DNA of 46,167 nucleotides from Inconstantimicrobium porci (GTDB taxonomy: Bacteria > Bacillota > Clostridia > Clostridiales > Clostridiaceae): the NCBI RefSeq assembly GCF_009696465.1, contig NZ_VULX01000020.1, forward strand, positions 1-46,167. Direction: 5' to 3'. The translations under genes and the position numbers were made by a program. Numbering within the stretch: position 1 is the first letter of the stretch; each line of letters opens with the position of its first letter. Of this stretch, positions 8,762 through 16,928 are shown piece by piece. The notes beneath the pieces were generated by a model, which did no database searches, was not told where the DNA came from, and worked only from the letters and a program-made list of their open reading frames with translations.

Positions 8762-9768
8762 AAATAGGAAGATACATTGCTGATAAAATGTACGCCTTTA
8801 TCATTGGAGGTTTTTCTTACCTAGTCATACTATTGATGATGTTTGGGTTTAAGGTGGACAAGTCTTTAATTATTGCTGTGTCTATAGTCATGTTTATTTC
8901 AGCAATTCTTGTTTTAATCATTGATATTGCTAGGAAAAAGAAGTTTTATGATGAGCTGGTTTCCAATACAGAGGGACTTGATAAGAAGTATCTTGTGCTT
9001 GAAACAATTAAAAAACCTCATTTTTATGAAGGTGAGCTGCTGTATGACTCTTTATACGATATAGATAAGTCTATGGCGGAAACTGTTAATCAATATAAGA
9101 TTTCCATTGATGATTTTAAAGATTATATTGAAATGTGGATTCACGAAATAAAGATTCCTATCTCAAACCTTACATTAATCATGCACAATCATTATCATGA
9201 CAGCAGAGTCACAAATCAGATTAAAAGAATTGAACAGTACACAGAACAGGTACTTTACTATGTCAGAAGTGAAAATGTCCACAAGGATTATCTTATAAAT
9301 AATGTGAATTTGAATAAAGTTGTGTCTAGTGTTGCTATAAACAACAAGGACAGTATTTTAGAAAATAATATAGAATTCAGCGTCAATGGCTGTGATAAGG
9401 TAGTGCTTACAGATGCAAAGTGGCTTGAATTTATCTTAAACCAGATAATGAGCAACAGCATTAAATACAAAAAGGACAAGCAGTCAAAGATAGCAATTTC
9501 TGCAGAAGAAGAGGACGATAAAATAATCCTTTCAGTACATGACAATGGTATCGGTATTAAGGAAAGTGATCTGCCAAAGGTTTTTGAAAAATCATTTACA
9601 GGCTACAATGGCAGAGTTAAGTCAAAGTCTACGGGGATGGGGCTGTACATTGCAAAGCAGCTTTGTACACAGCTTGGCCACAAGATAAAAATTGAATCTA
9701 AAATAAATGAATTTACAAAAGTCAGCATCATCTTCAAGAAGAATAATTATTATGATGTGGTGAGATAG
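8758..9768 (+). CDS. bceS: Intramembrane-sensing histidine kinase, BceS-like
   Basis: A 336-aa sensor kinase. Two transmembrane helices at about residues 12-31 and 36-57 with almost no extracellular loop, the hallmark of kinases that sense through a partner BceAB transporter. Phospho-acceptor H129 in MWIHEIKIPISNL. ATPase domain: N box NQIMSNSIKYKK, G1 DNGIGIKESDL, F box KVFEKSF, G2 STGMGLYIAKQL. Overlaps the regulator gene by 4 bp. All kinase motifs are intact. Confidence 0.9.
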   Translation: MKIGRYIADKMYAFIIGGFSYLVILLMMFGFKVDKSLIIAVSIVMFISAILVLIIDIARKKKFYDELVSNTEGLDKKYLVLETIKKPHFYEGELLYDSLYDIDKSMAETVNQYKISIDDFKDYIEMWIHEIKIPISNLTLIMHNHYHDSRVTNQIKRIEQYTEQVLYYVRSENVHKDYLINNVNLNKVVSSVAINNKDSILENNIEFSVNGCDKVVLTDAKWLEFILNQIMSNSIKYKKDKQSKIAISAEEEDDKIILSVHDNGIGIKESDLPKVFEKSFTGYNGRVKSKSTGMGLYIAKQLCTQLGHKIKIESKINEFTKVSIIFKKNNYYDVVR

Positions 9769-9770
9769 CA

Positions 9771-9784
9771 TTACAGAATTGTAA
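9771..9784. promoter_or_regulatory. BceR-type binding site
   Basis: TTACAGAATTGTAA is a perfect TTACA-N4-TGTAA inverted repeat, the motif known for BceR-like regulators. It starts 3 bp after the bceS stop and about 70 bp before the bceA ribosome site, so the transporter pair probably has its own inducible promoter. No consensus -35/-10 pair is evident downstream, fitting activator dependence. Confidence 0.75.
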
Positions 9785-9854
9785 CATTAGGTAATATTGA
9801 ACAAACGACATGTAATCTCATTTCATTTATGATGTATATGAAAGGAGAGATATT

Positions 9855-10622
9855 ATGGAAAGTATATTAAAGATTGAAAACATTGAAAAGTATTATGGAA
9901 ATAAAACAAACCTTACAAAGGCGATAGATAACATTTCTTTTGAGGTTCAGAGAGGTGAATTTGTTGCGATAATGGGGGCTAGTGGTTCTGGTAAGACAAC
10001 ACTACTTAACTGCATTTCTACAATAGATAAAGTAACTTCAGGACACATTAGAGTTGCAGGGGAGGATATAACAAAGCTTAAAGGAAATAAACTTAACAAG
10101 TTTAGAAGAGAGGAACTTGGATTTATATTTCAGGACTTTAATCTTCTTGATACATTAACAGCATATGAAAACATAGCACTTGCACTTTCTATACAGAATG
10201 TTAGTGCTTCTACAATAGAAAAAAGAATTAAGCAGGTAGCAAATCAGCTTGATATTGAAAAGGTGCTTAATAAATATCCTTATCAGATGAGTGGTGGACA
10301 GAAGCAGAGAGTAGCATCAGCAAGAGCCCTTGTAACATCACCGAAACTTATATTAGGTGATGAACCAACAGGTGCACTTGATTCAAAGTCAGCAAAAATG
10401 CTGCTTGAAAGGTTTGAAGCTTTAAACAAGGAGTTAAAGGCAACAATACTTATGGTTACTCATGATGCTTTTTCTGCAAGCTATGCTTCAAGAGTTATTT
10501 TCATTAAGGATGGTAAGATTTTTAATGAAGTAATCAGAGGCGATTCATCAAGGAAGGTATTCTTCAATAAAATCATAGATGTGGTAACTATTTTAGGTGG
10601 TGAGTTAAATGACGCTCTTTAG
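9855..10622 (+). CDS. bceA: BceA-like ABC transporter ATP-binding protein
   Basis: A 255-aa ATPase of the BceA/MacB/LolD group. Walker A GASGSGKTT (41-49), Q-loop FIFQDFNLLDTL, signature MSGGQKQR near 148, Walker B LILGDEPTGALDSKS, switch His in LMVTHDAF. Energises the permease encoded by the next gene; with it, protects against and senses cell-wall-active peptides (family knowledge). Good GGAGAG site before ATG 9855. Its 3' end overlaps the permease start by 14 bp, indicating coupled translation. Confidence 0.93.
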   Translation: MESILKIENIEKYYGNKTNLTKAIDNISFEVQRGEFVAIMGASGSGKTTLLNCISTIDKVTSGHIRVAGEDITKLKGNKLNKFRREELGFIFQDFNLLDTLTAYENIALALSIQNVSASTIEKRIKQVANQLDIEKVLNKYPYQMSGGQKQRVASARALVTSPKLILGDEPTGALDSKSAKMLLERFEALNKELKATILMVTHDAFSASYASRVIFIKDGKIFNEVIRGDSSRKVFFNKIIDVVTILGGELNDAL

Positions 10623-12663
10623 TTTATCATTAAAAAATATCAGAAAGAGTATGAAGGATTATGCAATTTATTTCTTTACGCTTATCCTGGGAGTTGCCAT
10701 ATTCTACGTCTTTAATGCTATAGGTTCACAGACAGCAATGATGAATATTTCATCATCTAAAAGCGAAATGATGGAATTAATGAATAGTGTACTATCAGGA
10801 GTCAGCGTGTTAGTCGCTTTAATTCTTGGATTCTTGATTATTTATGCATCACGATTTTTAATTAAGCGAAGAAACAAGGAATTTGGTATTTATCTTACTT
10901 TAGGAATGAGCAAACGAAAGATATCAATGATTCTATTTTTTGAAACATTTTTTATCGGCATAATTTCTTTAGGAGTTGGCTTATTACTTGGTTTTGGCTT
11001 GTCACAGCTTATGAGTTTATTAGTTGCCAATATGTTTGAAGCTAACATGACAAGATTTAAGTTTACATTTTCTATGAATGCGTGCATCAAAACATTAATT
11101 TATTTCGGAATAATGTATTTACTAGTAATGATATTTAACACAGTTAGTGTTAACAAATGCAAATTAATTGACTTACTTTATGCAAATAGAAAGGGCGAGG
11201 TGGTTCATTTAAAAAATGCGTTACTATGTACTATTATTTTCATTATTTCATCATGTGCTTTGGGATATTCTTATTACATGGTTTCTGGAGGAGTTAAAAC
11301 CATGGATACCTCTTCTAAGCTAAGTGTACCTATTGCTATAGGTGCAGTATCAACATTTTTTATCTTCTGGTCATTATCAGGACTGATATTAAAAATCTGC
11401 AAATCAAGGAAAAGATCTTATTACAGAGGACTTAACAGCTTTACACAAAGACAGATAAGCAGCAAAATCAACACAACAGTGTTTTCAATGACAATAATCT
11501 GCTTAATGTTATTTGTAACTATTTGTTCTTTAGCTACTTCACTAACACTAAAGAATTCTATGACTAAGAAAATAAAGGAATCAGCGCCTGTAGATATTGA
11601 ATTAACTAAGCAGTGTAATATTAACAAAGATAAATCATATAGTTCGAAGGTTATAGATGATTCATCAAAAAGTATAATTTATACTTTAAAAAACAGTGGG
11701 TTTAATATAGATAAGAATTTTAAGGATGTTGTTGAATTTAATACTTATAAAGCAAAAAATCTTACTATAAAGAACACCTTGGGAAGTACAATAAACTCTG
11801 CGAAAAAAGAATTTCAGTTTTTAGAGGAAGATACTGCTGAACAGATTATGAAAGTTAGTGATTATAACAGAATTGCAAAATTATATAATCTTGAAACAGT
11901 GTCAGTAAGCAACGATCAATATGCAGTTGTTACTTCTTTTGATCCGTGGACAAAAATCAGAAATAATGCATTAAAGAATAAGCCTTCAATTATAATTAAC
12001 AACATGAGTTATAATCCATCATATAATAAGTGTAAAAAAGGCTATGTTCATTTGGAATCAGACAGCAGTAACATTGGTATATTCGTTGTACCTGATGATG
12101 CTGTAGACGAGAGCATGAAGGATGAAAGAGTCATGATTGCTAACTATAATGCAAGTGATAAAAAAGGAAAACAAAGTATTGAAAATATCGTAAATAAGTT
12201 TAAGAAGGATAATTACAAGATTAATACTCTTACAACATTTGATTCTAAGATTCAGATAAGTGATGAGAGCGTAGGCAAAGGTGCATTAATAACTTTTATA
12301 GCAATTTATCTTGGAGTGATTTTCTTAATATCAAGTGCAGCAATTCTAGCTTTAAAAGAACTTTCTGAAAGCACTGATAATAAAGAAAGGTTTAATGTAT
12401 TAAGAAAGATAGGAACAGATGAAAGAATGTTAAATCATGCTTTATTCAAGCAGATTGGAGTATTCTTTATGGCACCACTGCTTTTAGCAGTTATTCATGC
12501 TGTATTTGGAATAAAATTTGCCCTTTCATTATTCTCTACTTTTGATGCAAAGCAGTTAGCACCATCAATTATAATGGCTGCCGTTGTTTTAGCAGCGATT
12601 TATGGAGGATACTTCTTAATCACTTACTTCTGCAGTAAGAACATTATAAGAGATGATGCATAA
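10609..12663 (+). CDS. bceB: BceB-like FtsX-family permease
   Basis: A 684-aa permease. One N-terminal transmembrane helix, a three-helix FtsX block (to about residue 180), further helices to about 310, a large extracellular domain at about 315-555 without hydrophobic stretches, then a C-terminal FtsX block. Ten helices with a roughly 200-240 aa loop between TM7 and TM8 is the BceB architecture; that loop recognises the peptide-lipid complex. Overlaps bceA by 14 bp. Length is usual for the family and no defect is seen. The structured RNA candidate follows almost directly after its stop codon. Confidence 0.92.
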   Translation: MTLFSLSLKNIRKSMKDYAIYFFTLILGVAIFYVFNAIGSQTAMMNISSSKSEMMELMNSVLSGVSVLVALILGFLIIYASRFLIKRRNKEFGIYLTLGMSKRKISMILFFETFFIGIISLGVGLLLGFGLSQLMSLLVANMFEANMTRFKFTFSMNACIKTLIYFGIMYLLVMIFNTVSVNKCKLIDLLYANRKGEVVHLKNALLCTIIFIISSCALGYSYYMVSGGVKTMDTSSKLSVPIAIGAVSTFFIFWSLSGLILKICKSRKRSYYRGLNSFTQRQISSKINTTVFSMTIICLMLFVTICSLATSLTLKNSMTKKIKESAPVDIELTKQCNINKDKSYSSKVIDDSSKSIIYTLKNSGFNIDKNFKDVVEFNTYKAKNLTIKNTLGSTINSAKKEFQFLEEDTAEQIMKVSDYNRIAKLYNLETVSVSNDQYAVVTSFDPWTKIRNNALKNKPSIIINNMSYNPSYNKCKKGYVHLESDSSNIGIFVVPDDAVDESMKDERVMIANYNASDKKGKQSIENIVNKFKKDNYKINTLTTFDSKIQISDESVGKGALITFIAIYLGVIFLISSAAILALKELSESTDNKERFNVLRKIGTDERMLNHALFKQIGVFFMAPLLLAVIHAVFGIKFALSLFSTFDAKQLAPSIIMAAVVLAAIYGGYFLITYFCSKNIIRDDA

Positions 12664-12666
12664 AGC

Positions 12667-12767
12667 ATAATGCAATTTCATCCTTTAGTCATCAAGGGGT
12701 GAAAGACATATGAAGAGATGCTGGGATGGCTTGTCCACCCACAAGTTCTCATCATAAGTCTTTTTTC
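12667..12767 (+). ncRNA. Structured RNA candidate, copy 1
   Basis: The 5' block ATAATGCAATTTCATCCTTT at 12667-12686 is identical to that of a second copy at 42242. Both then contain AAGACATATGAAGA after a short variable stretch. Here the RNA can fold as AAGAC (12703-12707) with GTCTT (12758-12762), ATGA (12710-12713) with TCAT (12752-12755), GAGA with TCTC, and a CTTGT...ACAAG apical hairpin, ending in TTTTTT as a terminator would. It lies 4 bp after bceB and about 105 bp before the hydrolase gene. It could be a bceB 3'UTR/terminator RNA, an independent sRNA or a leader. No known Rfam family was recognised. Confidence 0.6.
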
Positions 12768-12871
12768 TATATAGTATTCTAAATTTACTAGAAAGATATT
12801 TCAAAGTCAGTAACTACTTAAGATATGGGTGAATATTCTATATATGAATAGTATTTTTGTGGAGTTAACAT

Positions 12872-13732
12872 ATGGGGTGTTATATAAGAGTAGATGATGA
12901 CGTTAAAGTATACGTTGAGGATATGAATCCAGAAGGCAGTGAAACTGTTGTCTTTCTTCATGGGTGGCCAGGCAGTCATGAATTATTTGAATATCAATAT
13001 GATTACTTTATAAAGAAGGGTTACAGATGTATAGGCATAGACCAGCGTGGCTTTGGAAAGTCAGATAAGCCTACAGAGGGCTATGATTACAATACTCTAA
13101 GTGATGATCTAAAGGCTGTAGTTGATATACTGGGGCTTGATGGTTTTACGCTTCTTGGACATTCAACTGGTGGGGCAATTGCAGCTAGATACATGGCAAG
13201 ACACAAGGGTTGTGGAGTAAAAAAACTGATTCTTTGTGCAGCAGCTGTTCCAAGTCTTATAAAGAGACCATATTTCCGTTATGGTATCGATAGAAATGTA
13301 GTGGAAAATATAATTAAACAGACATACAATGACAGACCTTTGATGCTTAATGATTTTGGAGAAATCTTTTTCTATAAGAAGCCAAGTCCATATTTTCTAA
13401 AATGGTTTATGCATTTAGGCTTTGAGGCATCAGGCTGGGCAACAGCACAGATTGCAGAGACATGGCTTGGTGAAGAAGATCTTTTTGGTGACATTAAAAG
13501 AATATATGTACCAACACTTATCCTTCATGGCATTTATGATAAGGTATGTCTGTTTGCACTTGCAAAATATCAGCATAAGGAAATCAAGAATTCAATTCTT
13601 ATCAGATTTAACAACAGCGGACATGCAGTTTTTTATGATCAAAAGGAGAAGTTCAATAAGACAGTTGAATATTTTATTGAAAATGATAACTGTGTAAACA
13701 AGAAGAATACTCTCATGATAAAGAAATATTGA
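12872..13732 (+). CDS. Alpha/beta-fold hydrolase
   Basis: A 286-aa cytoplasmic alpha/beta hydrolase. Oxyanion motif HGWPGS at residues 30-35, GIDQRGFGKSDKP strand-turn, nucleophile elbow GHSTGG with S98, acid D223 (LILHGIYDK) and general base H251 (NNSGHAVFYDQ): a complete Ser-Asp-His triad. The HGWPG and DQRGFGKSDKP motifs are typical of the epoxide hydrolase, haloalkane dehalogenase, haloperoxidase and lactonase-like group; the substrate cannot be told. The C-terminal tail (VNKKNTLMIKKY) is basic. Own terminator downstream, not obviously in an operon. Confidence 0.88.
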   Translation: MGCYIRVDDDVKVYVEDMNPEGSETVVFLHGWPGSHELFEYQYDYFIKKGYRCIGIDQRGFGKSDKPTEGYDYNTLSDDLKAVVDILGLDGFTLLGHSTGGAIAARYMARHKGCGVKKLILCAAAVPSLIKRPYFRYGIDRNVVENIIKQTYNDRPLMLNDFGEIFFYKKPSPYFLKWFMHLGFEASGWATAQIAETWLGEEDLFGDIKRIYVPTLILHGIYDKVCLFALAKYQHKEIKNSILIRFNNSGHAVFYDQKEKFNKTVEYFIENDNCVNKKNTLMIKKY

Positions 13733-13742
13733 AAGTCTTAAG

Positions 13743-13769
13743 CTGTACATTGCTTTGTACAGTTTTTTT
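13743..13769 (+). terminator. Terminator after the hydrolase gene
   Basis: CTGTACA, 6-base loop, TGTACAG, then seven T residues. Confidence 0.9.
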
Positions 13770-13826
13770 CTGCTTCTCAAATTTCTACTCTCAAATCTCT
13801 AATCTTATAAAGAGAGTGTCTATTAA

Positions 13827-14477
13827 TTAAAGAATATAAAAGTATACAGTTAAGAAATGGCACAGTGTACCAAACATAACAAACAAGTGGAAGATTTCAT
13901 GCGTACCGAATACTCCTATCTTTATTGCATCTTCTTTAAATGCATAGATTACACCGCCTATTGAATAAATTATTCCACCAGTTATTAATAGAGTAAGTCC
14001 CGCAGAAGGAAGAACTTTTGCTATTGGAAAGATTGCAAAGACTGCAAACCATCCTACACCAATATAAATTATACTACTGATCCATTTTGGACATGTCACC
14101 CAGCACAACTTAAAGATTATGCCCATGATACATACAGATGCAACTGCGGCAAAGAGTTTATAGCCTATAGAATTATGAAGTGCTATCAGGCAGAATGGTG
14201 CATAGGAGCCCATTATAAGTATGAATATCATTGTGTGGTCAAGCTTTTTGAATCGTTTAATTATTACGTCCGTTGAAATTACAGAGTGATATGTTGCTGA
14301 TGCAGAGTAGAGAAGAATCATACCTGCACCAAAATAGATTACAGCAAAATAAGATAGCAATGAAAATCTGTGTGCAGAAGTAAGTTTCATCAGCATTACA
14401 ATTAAGCCTATAACTGAAAATATCGCTCCGATTAGATGTGTTATTCCATTAACAGGTTCTCTTAAATATTCTATCAT
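13827..14477 (-). CDS. Hemolysin III family (PAQR-type) membrane protein
   Basis: A 216-aa protein with seven predicted membrane helices. Family motifs: EPVNGITHLIGAIFSV at the N-terminus with its conserved His, SASATYHSVI (SxxxH motif) after helix 2, and FGTHEIFHLFVMFGTLCHF at the C-terminus, supplying the two His residues of the metal site. These define the HlyIII/YqfA/PAQR superfamily of probable zinc-dependent membrane hydrolases. The hemolysin name is historical; a role in membrane-lipid homeostasis is more likely. GGAGG precedes ATG 14477. Monocistronic and divergent from the deformylase-like gene. Confidence 0.92.
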   Translation of the reverse strand: MIEYLREPVNGITHLIGAIFSVIGLIVMLMKLTSAHRFSLLSYFAVIYFGAGMILLYSASATYHSVISTDVIIKRFKKLDHTMIFILIMGSYAPFCLIALHNSIGYKLFAAVASVCIMGIIFKLCWVTCPKWISSIIYIGVGWFAVFAIFPIAKVLPSAGLTLLITGGIIYSIGGVIYAFKEDAIKIGVFGTHEIFHLFVMFGTLCHFLTVYFYIL

Positions 14478-14697
14478 AATCGCCTCCGAAAATTAATATA
14501 GTTTTTAATACTATGTGATATTATATAAATAATATTACTCTTAGACTGGGAAAAGTCAATAAGCATTTGTTAAAAAGTGACAAAGCTTATAAAAAATTAA
14601 TAACTAGACATGCTTACAAATTGATTTTTTGTATATGATACATTAAACTTAATTTATAAAAATATACTTAAGAAAGTCTGGAAGGCAGGAAAAATAA

Positions 14698-15108
14698 ATG
14701 ATAAAGGAAATAAATAAGGATATATTTTCACTTGGACAGAAAGCAGAAAAGGCTACAAGAAAGGATGCTGCAGTAATAAGGGATTTAACTGATACTTTAA
14801 AGGCTAATGCAGAAAAATGCGTAGGTATGGCTGCAAACATGATAGGTGTTAACAAGAACATCATTGTTTTCTTTGCAGGAAAAGTGTTAGTTGTAATGGT
14901 TAACCCTGTTATTACTAAGAAAAATAAAAAATACGAAACTGAAGAAAGCTGTCTTTCACTTGAAGGAGTAAGAAAAACTGAAAGATATGAAGTTATCGAA
15001 GTAGAATATCTTGACAAAAACTTCAGAAAGAAAAAGGATGTTTTCACTGGATTTACAGCACAGATAATACAGCATGAAGTTGATCATTGTAATGGAATAA
15101 TAATTTAA
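14698..15108 (+). CDS. Peptide deformylase-like protein (short form)
   Basis: A 136-aa protein with the three deformylase motifs in order: GMAANMIG (motif I; the usual Gln of GxGxAAxQ is Met), EESCLSLEG (motif II, metal-binding Cys) and QHEVDHCNGIII (motif III, HExxH-like). The metal ligands Cys, His, His and the catalytic Glu are present. From memory, this short GMAANMIG subgroup is common in clostridia beside a canonical def gene, so the Met may be a subgroup trait. Full N-formylmethionine deformylase activity is likely but not certain. Weak AGGCAGGA site before ATG 14698. The next reading frame (15155) is cut by the IS. Confidence 0.82.
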   Translation: MIKEINKDIFSLGQKAEKATRKDAAVIRDLTDTLKANAEKCVGMAANMIGVNKNIIVFFAGKVLVVMVNPVITKKNKKYETEESCLSLEGVRKTERYEVIEVEYLDKNFRKKKDVFTGFTAQIIQHEVDHCNGIII

Positions 15109-15154
15109 GAAAATACAAAAAATAATAAGCATGATTTAATTAGAGTGAAAGATT

Positions 15155-15207
15155 ATGTTAGATTTTATAATAAGTGAAGAAGTTAAAGAAAAATGCTCAA
15201 ATATTGT
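15155..15207 (+). pseudogene. 5' end of a gene cut by the mini-IS
   Basis: ATG at 15155 with a GAGTGAAAG site begins MLDFIISEEVKEKCSNI and then runs straight into the IS end at 15208. The start resembles the opening of B3/4-domain (tRNA-synthetase-like) proteins of clostridia, but 17 residues are too few to be sure. The remainder of the gene is not found beyond the IS, where foreign DNA begins. It marks the left junction of the accessory island. Confidence 0.4.
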
Positions 15208-15766
15208 GGATTGTCAACACTCTTTAATACATTTTTTATTCGGTCATATTTGCAAGTCTATACTCAACTGGAGTCATATAGTTTAAAGAACTATGAATGC
15301 GTTTATTGTTATACCATAATACATAACTTCTTAATTCTAACTTAAGTTCTTCTAAACTATTAAAAATTCTATTGAATGCAAATTCTGTTTTTATTATTTT
15401 ATATCCAGCTTCCGCCACGGCGTTGTCATAAGGACAGCCTTTCTTACTTAAAGATCTTTGTATTTCAAATGTTTCTAGAATTTCATCAATAATGTTATTT
15501 TTACTTTCTCTAAATATTGAAATAATTGCATTTTCAAGTTTAGTATTGCATACTCTAATTTTCCTTTTATAATATACTAAGCTTCTAGGAATATTTAAAA
15601 CTCTGCACATTGCGCTGATACTGTACTTTTTTTTATTAGATAATATTATTTCTATTTTCGTGCCATTATCAGCGCTGCCTGCTTTATGATATTCTTCTCC
15701 TTTTTCACAATTTTTTATATTATATCACGACCGAATAATTACTGTCTAATTAATTATAACCAATCC
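15208..15766 (-). mobile_element. 559-bp internally deleted IS3/IS150-type element (copy 2)
   Basis: Inverted copy of the element at 2065-2623, the same length, with at least one base difference near its right end (CACTCTTT instead of CACTTTTT). It has the same terminal GGATTG. The flanks ATTGT and AGATG show no target duplication. It separates chromosomal DNA from the island and probably took part in the junction by recombination or deletion. Confidence 0.85.
15236..15610 (-). pseudogene. IS3/IS150-type transposase OrfB, internally deleted (copy 2)
   Basis: Encodes the same 124 residues as 2221-2595, including the fusion that removes the first part of the DDE catalytic core. Not an active transposase. 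Confidence 0.85.
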
Positions 15767-15773
15767 AGATGAA

Positions 15774-16019
15774 ATGATAATGGAGCTTATGGAACTGCTA
15801 AAGGCAAATGGGAGACCAAAGCAGGCGACAGATGTGTTTGAGAGTGTAGCTTATGTGGATATGCTTGAAAGCAAGCTTGACCAGATGACAAGCGAGCTGG
15901 TGCAGATGCGTAAGAAATTGCAGGAGATGAAGGAACAGCAGGCATCAAAATCCCTGAAAGAGACCTTATCGGAAATGGTAGACAGAGCCACAGGCAAGAT
16001 GCCGGCAGATGAAGGATAA
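15774..16019 (+). pseudogene. DUF6674-like conjugative-element protein, N-terminal part
   Basis: 81 residues: MELMELLKANGRPKQATDVF, then VAYVDMLESKLDQMTSELVQ and a coiled-coil. The LLKANGRP...YVDxLExxLD pattern is that of the DUF6674-type proteins I associate with Lachnospiraceae conjugative elements. The frame is open upstream to the IS end, so the true start was lost to the IS. GC content and codon use are visibly higher than in flanking genes, pointing to a different source. It overlaps the next frame by 11 bp. The two are probably one gene with an internal deletion plus frameshift. Confidence 0.5.
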
Positions 16020-16380
16020 GCTCTTTGAAGTCAAGAAAGAATATGCACAGTCAAATATAGCAGTCATCCGCAAGCCTTGGGAGTGGCAGAAGAAAGTGTA
16101 TCAGAATCTGGAACTTCATCTGGATGCAGCTATAGATAAGGTGGATAATCTGGCTAAGGATGTGGAATTACAGAGGATGGAGAAGAAATGGGATGAACTG
16201 TATGAGCAGACACATCAGGAAGGTAAAGAGACAGTACAGCTACAGACAATCGCATTAGTATCAGAGAAAGATTATGCGTATGGTGCTGAGGCGTTTGAGG
16301 CGTATATGGAAGAAAGTAATCGAGATGTAAAGTCGGAAATAAGGGAAGTAGCAGTACAAAAAAGTGGCAAAGCCAGATAA
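16009..16380 (+). pseudogene. DUF6674-like protein, C-terminal part
   Basis: 123 residues in another frame: KPWEWQKKVYQNLELHLDAA, IDKVDNLAKDVELQRMEKKW, and AYGAEAFEAYMEE. Helical and charged. It has the same GC-rich character as the previous frame, and its content looks like the continuation of the same kind of element protein. No good ribosome site precedes ATG 16009. Most likely the 3' half of the preceding broken gene; an independent small gene is possible. Confidence 0.45.
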
Positions 16381-16544
16381 AGGGAAAGAATAAGTTATTA
16401 GGGGTGTATCATCTGAAATGGTGGTCTGCCTTTATTAATCATTTACAATTATTTGGTCATAATAGAGATTGCTAATATTTGTGCAATATGAACAAAAACA
16501 ACCTTGTAATGATGTGCTATGTGTGGATTACAAACAAAAATAGA

Positions 16545-16573
16545 TTGACATTGTGCGAATGAAAGTGTATAAT
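16545..16573 (+). promoter_or_regulatory. Consensus sigma-A promoter of the riboswitch leader
   Basis: TTGACA (16545-16550), exactly 17 bp, TATAAT (16568-16573). Transcription should begin near 16580, immediately before the aptamer. This is the strongest promoter in the island. Confidence 0.85.
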
Positions 16574-16584
16574 AGGTAATATCT

Positions 16585-16664
16585 AGATATCGAGGCAAAA
16601 TGTGTGAAAGCATATGACGCAAAACTATAGGGACTGTAAAATGTCAGCCAGTTGCAGTATTGAT
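16585..16664 (+). promoter_or_regulatory. Cyclic-di-GMP-I (GEMM) riboswitch aptamer
   Basis: The GEMM-I core is readable. GAGGCAAAA is followed by a stem with a GAAA tetraloop (ATGTGT, GAAA, GCATAT at 16600-16615). Next are GACGCAAAACTATAGGGACT and TGTCAGCCAGTTGC (16642-16655), which matches the conserved tetraloop-receptor side. AUCGA (16589-16593) can pair with UUGAU (16660-16664) as P1. The promoter lies just upstream and a terminator just downstream. GGACUGU (16631-16637) can pair with ACAGUCU (16672-16678) in the terminator's left arm, and AUAG (16627-16630) with CUAU (16681-16684). This gives an antiterminator exclusive with the aptamer, so ligand binding is predicted to favour termination (OFF). 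Confidence 0.8.
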
Positions 16665-16667
16665 TTT

Positions 16668-16714
16668 GGGCACAGTCTTACTATTATTCGATAGTGAGAC
16701 TGCGTCCATTTTTT
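16668..16714 (+). terminator. Riboswitch expression-platform terminator
   Basis: GGGCACAGTCTTACTAT pairs with ATAGTGAGACTGCGTCC around a 6-base loop, followed by ATTTTTTG. A very strong hairpin between the aptamer and the first coding sequence. Confidence 0.88.
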
Positions 16715-16730
16715 GTTTATGGAGGTAAAT

Positions 16731-16928
16731 ATGAATGGATACTTAAAAATCTCAGAAATTTCAAAAAATGGGGCATTAAAGAGGAAGAATCAATACTTTA
16801 TGTTTAGAAGGACGCATCGAGGGGGGATTGTTAAATTTGGAAATACATGGGCGATTCCTGAGAATGCTGAAAAACCAAAAGATGAGAGAATTAAAACAGG
16901 AAAGTATATAAAAAACAAATCAGAGTGA
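16731..16928 (+). CDS. Small DNA-binding protein of mobile elements (MerR/excisionase-like)
   Basis: A 65-aa protein starting MNGYLKISEISKNG with C-terminal FGNTWAIPENAEKPKDERIK and TGKYIKNKSE. The GYLSI...TWAIPxxAxKPxDxRIKxGKY frame is a common clostridial small HTH/excisionase-like family. The middle (KRKNQYFMFRRTHRGG) departs from the usual helix-turn-helix, so binding may be altered. ATG 16731 has GGAGG 5 bp upstream; the longer TTG start would sit in the terminator T-run. It is the first gene behind the riboswitch and lies 63 bp before the WYL gene with no terminator between, so readthrough into the operon is possible. Confidence 0.6.
   Translation: MNGYLKISEISKNGALKRKNQYFMFRRTHRGGIVKFGNTWAIPENAEKPKDERIKTGKYIKNKSE

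Noticed and set aside
5704-12781. Shared 14-mer TATATAGTATTCTA at 5704 and near 12768
   Set aside because: AT-rich and short, with no similarity in flanks; expected by chance in this composition.
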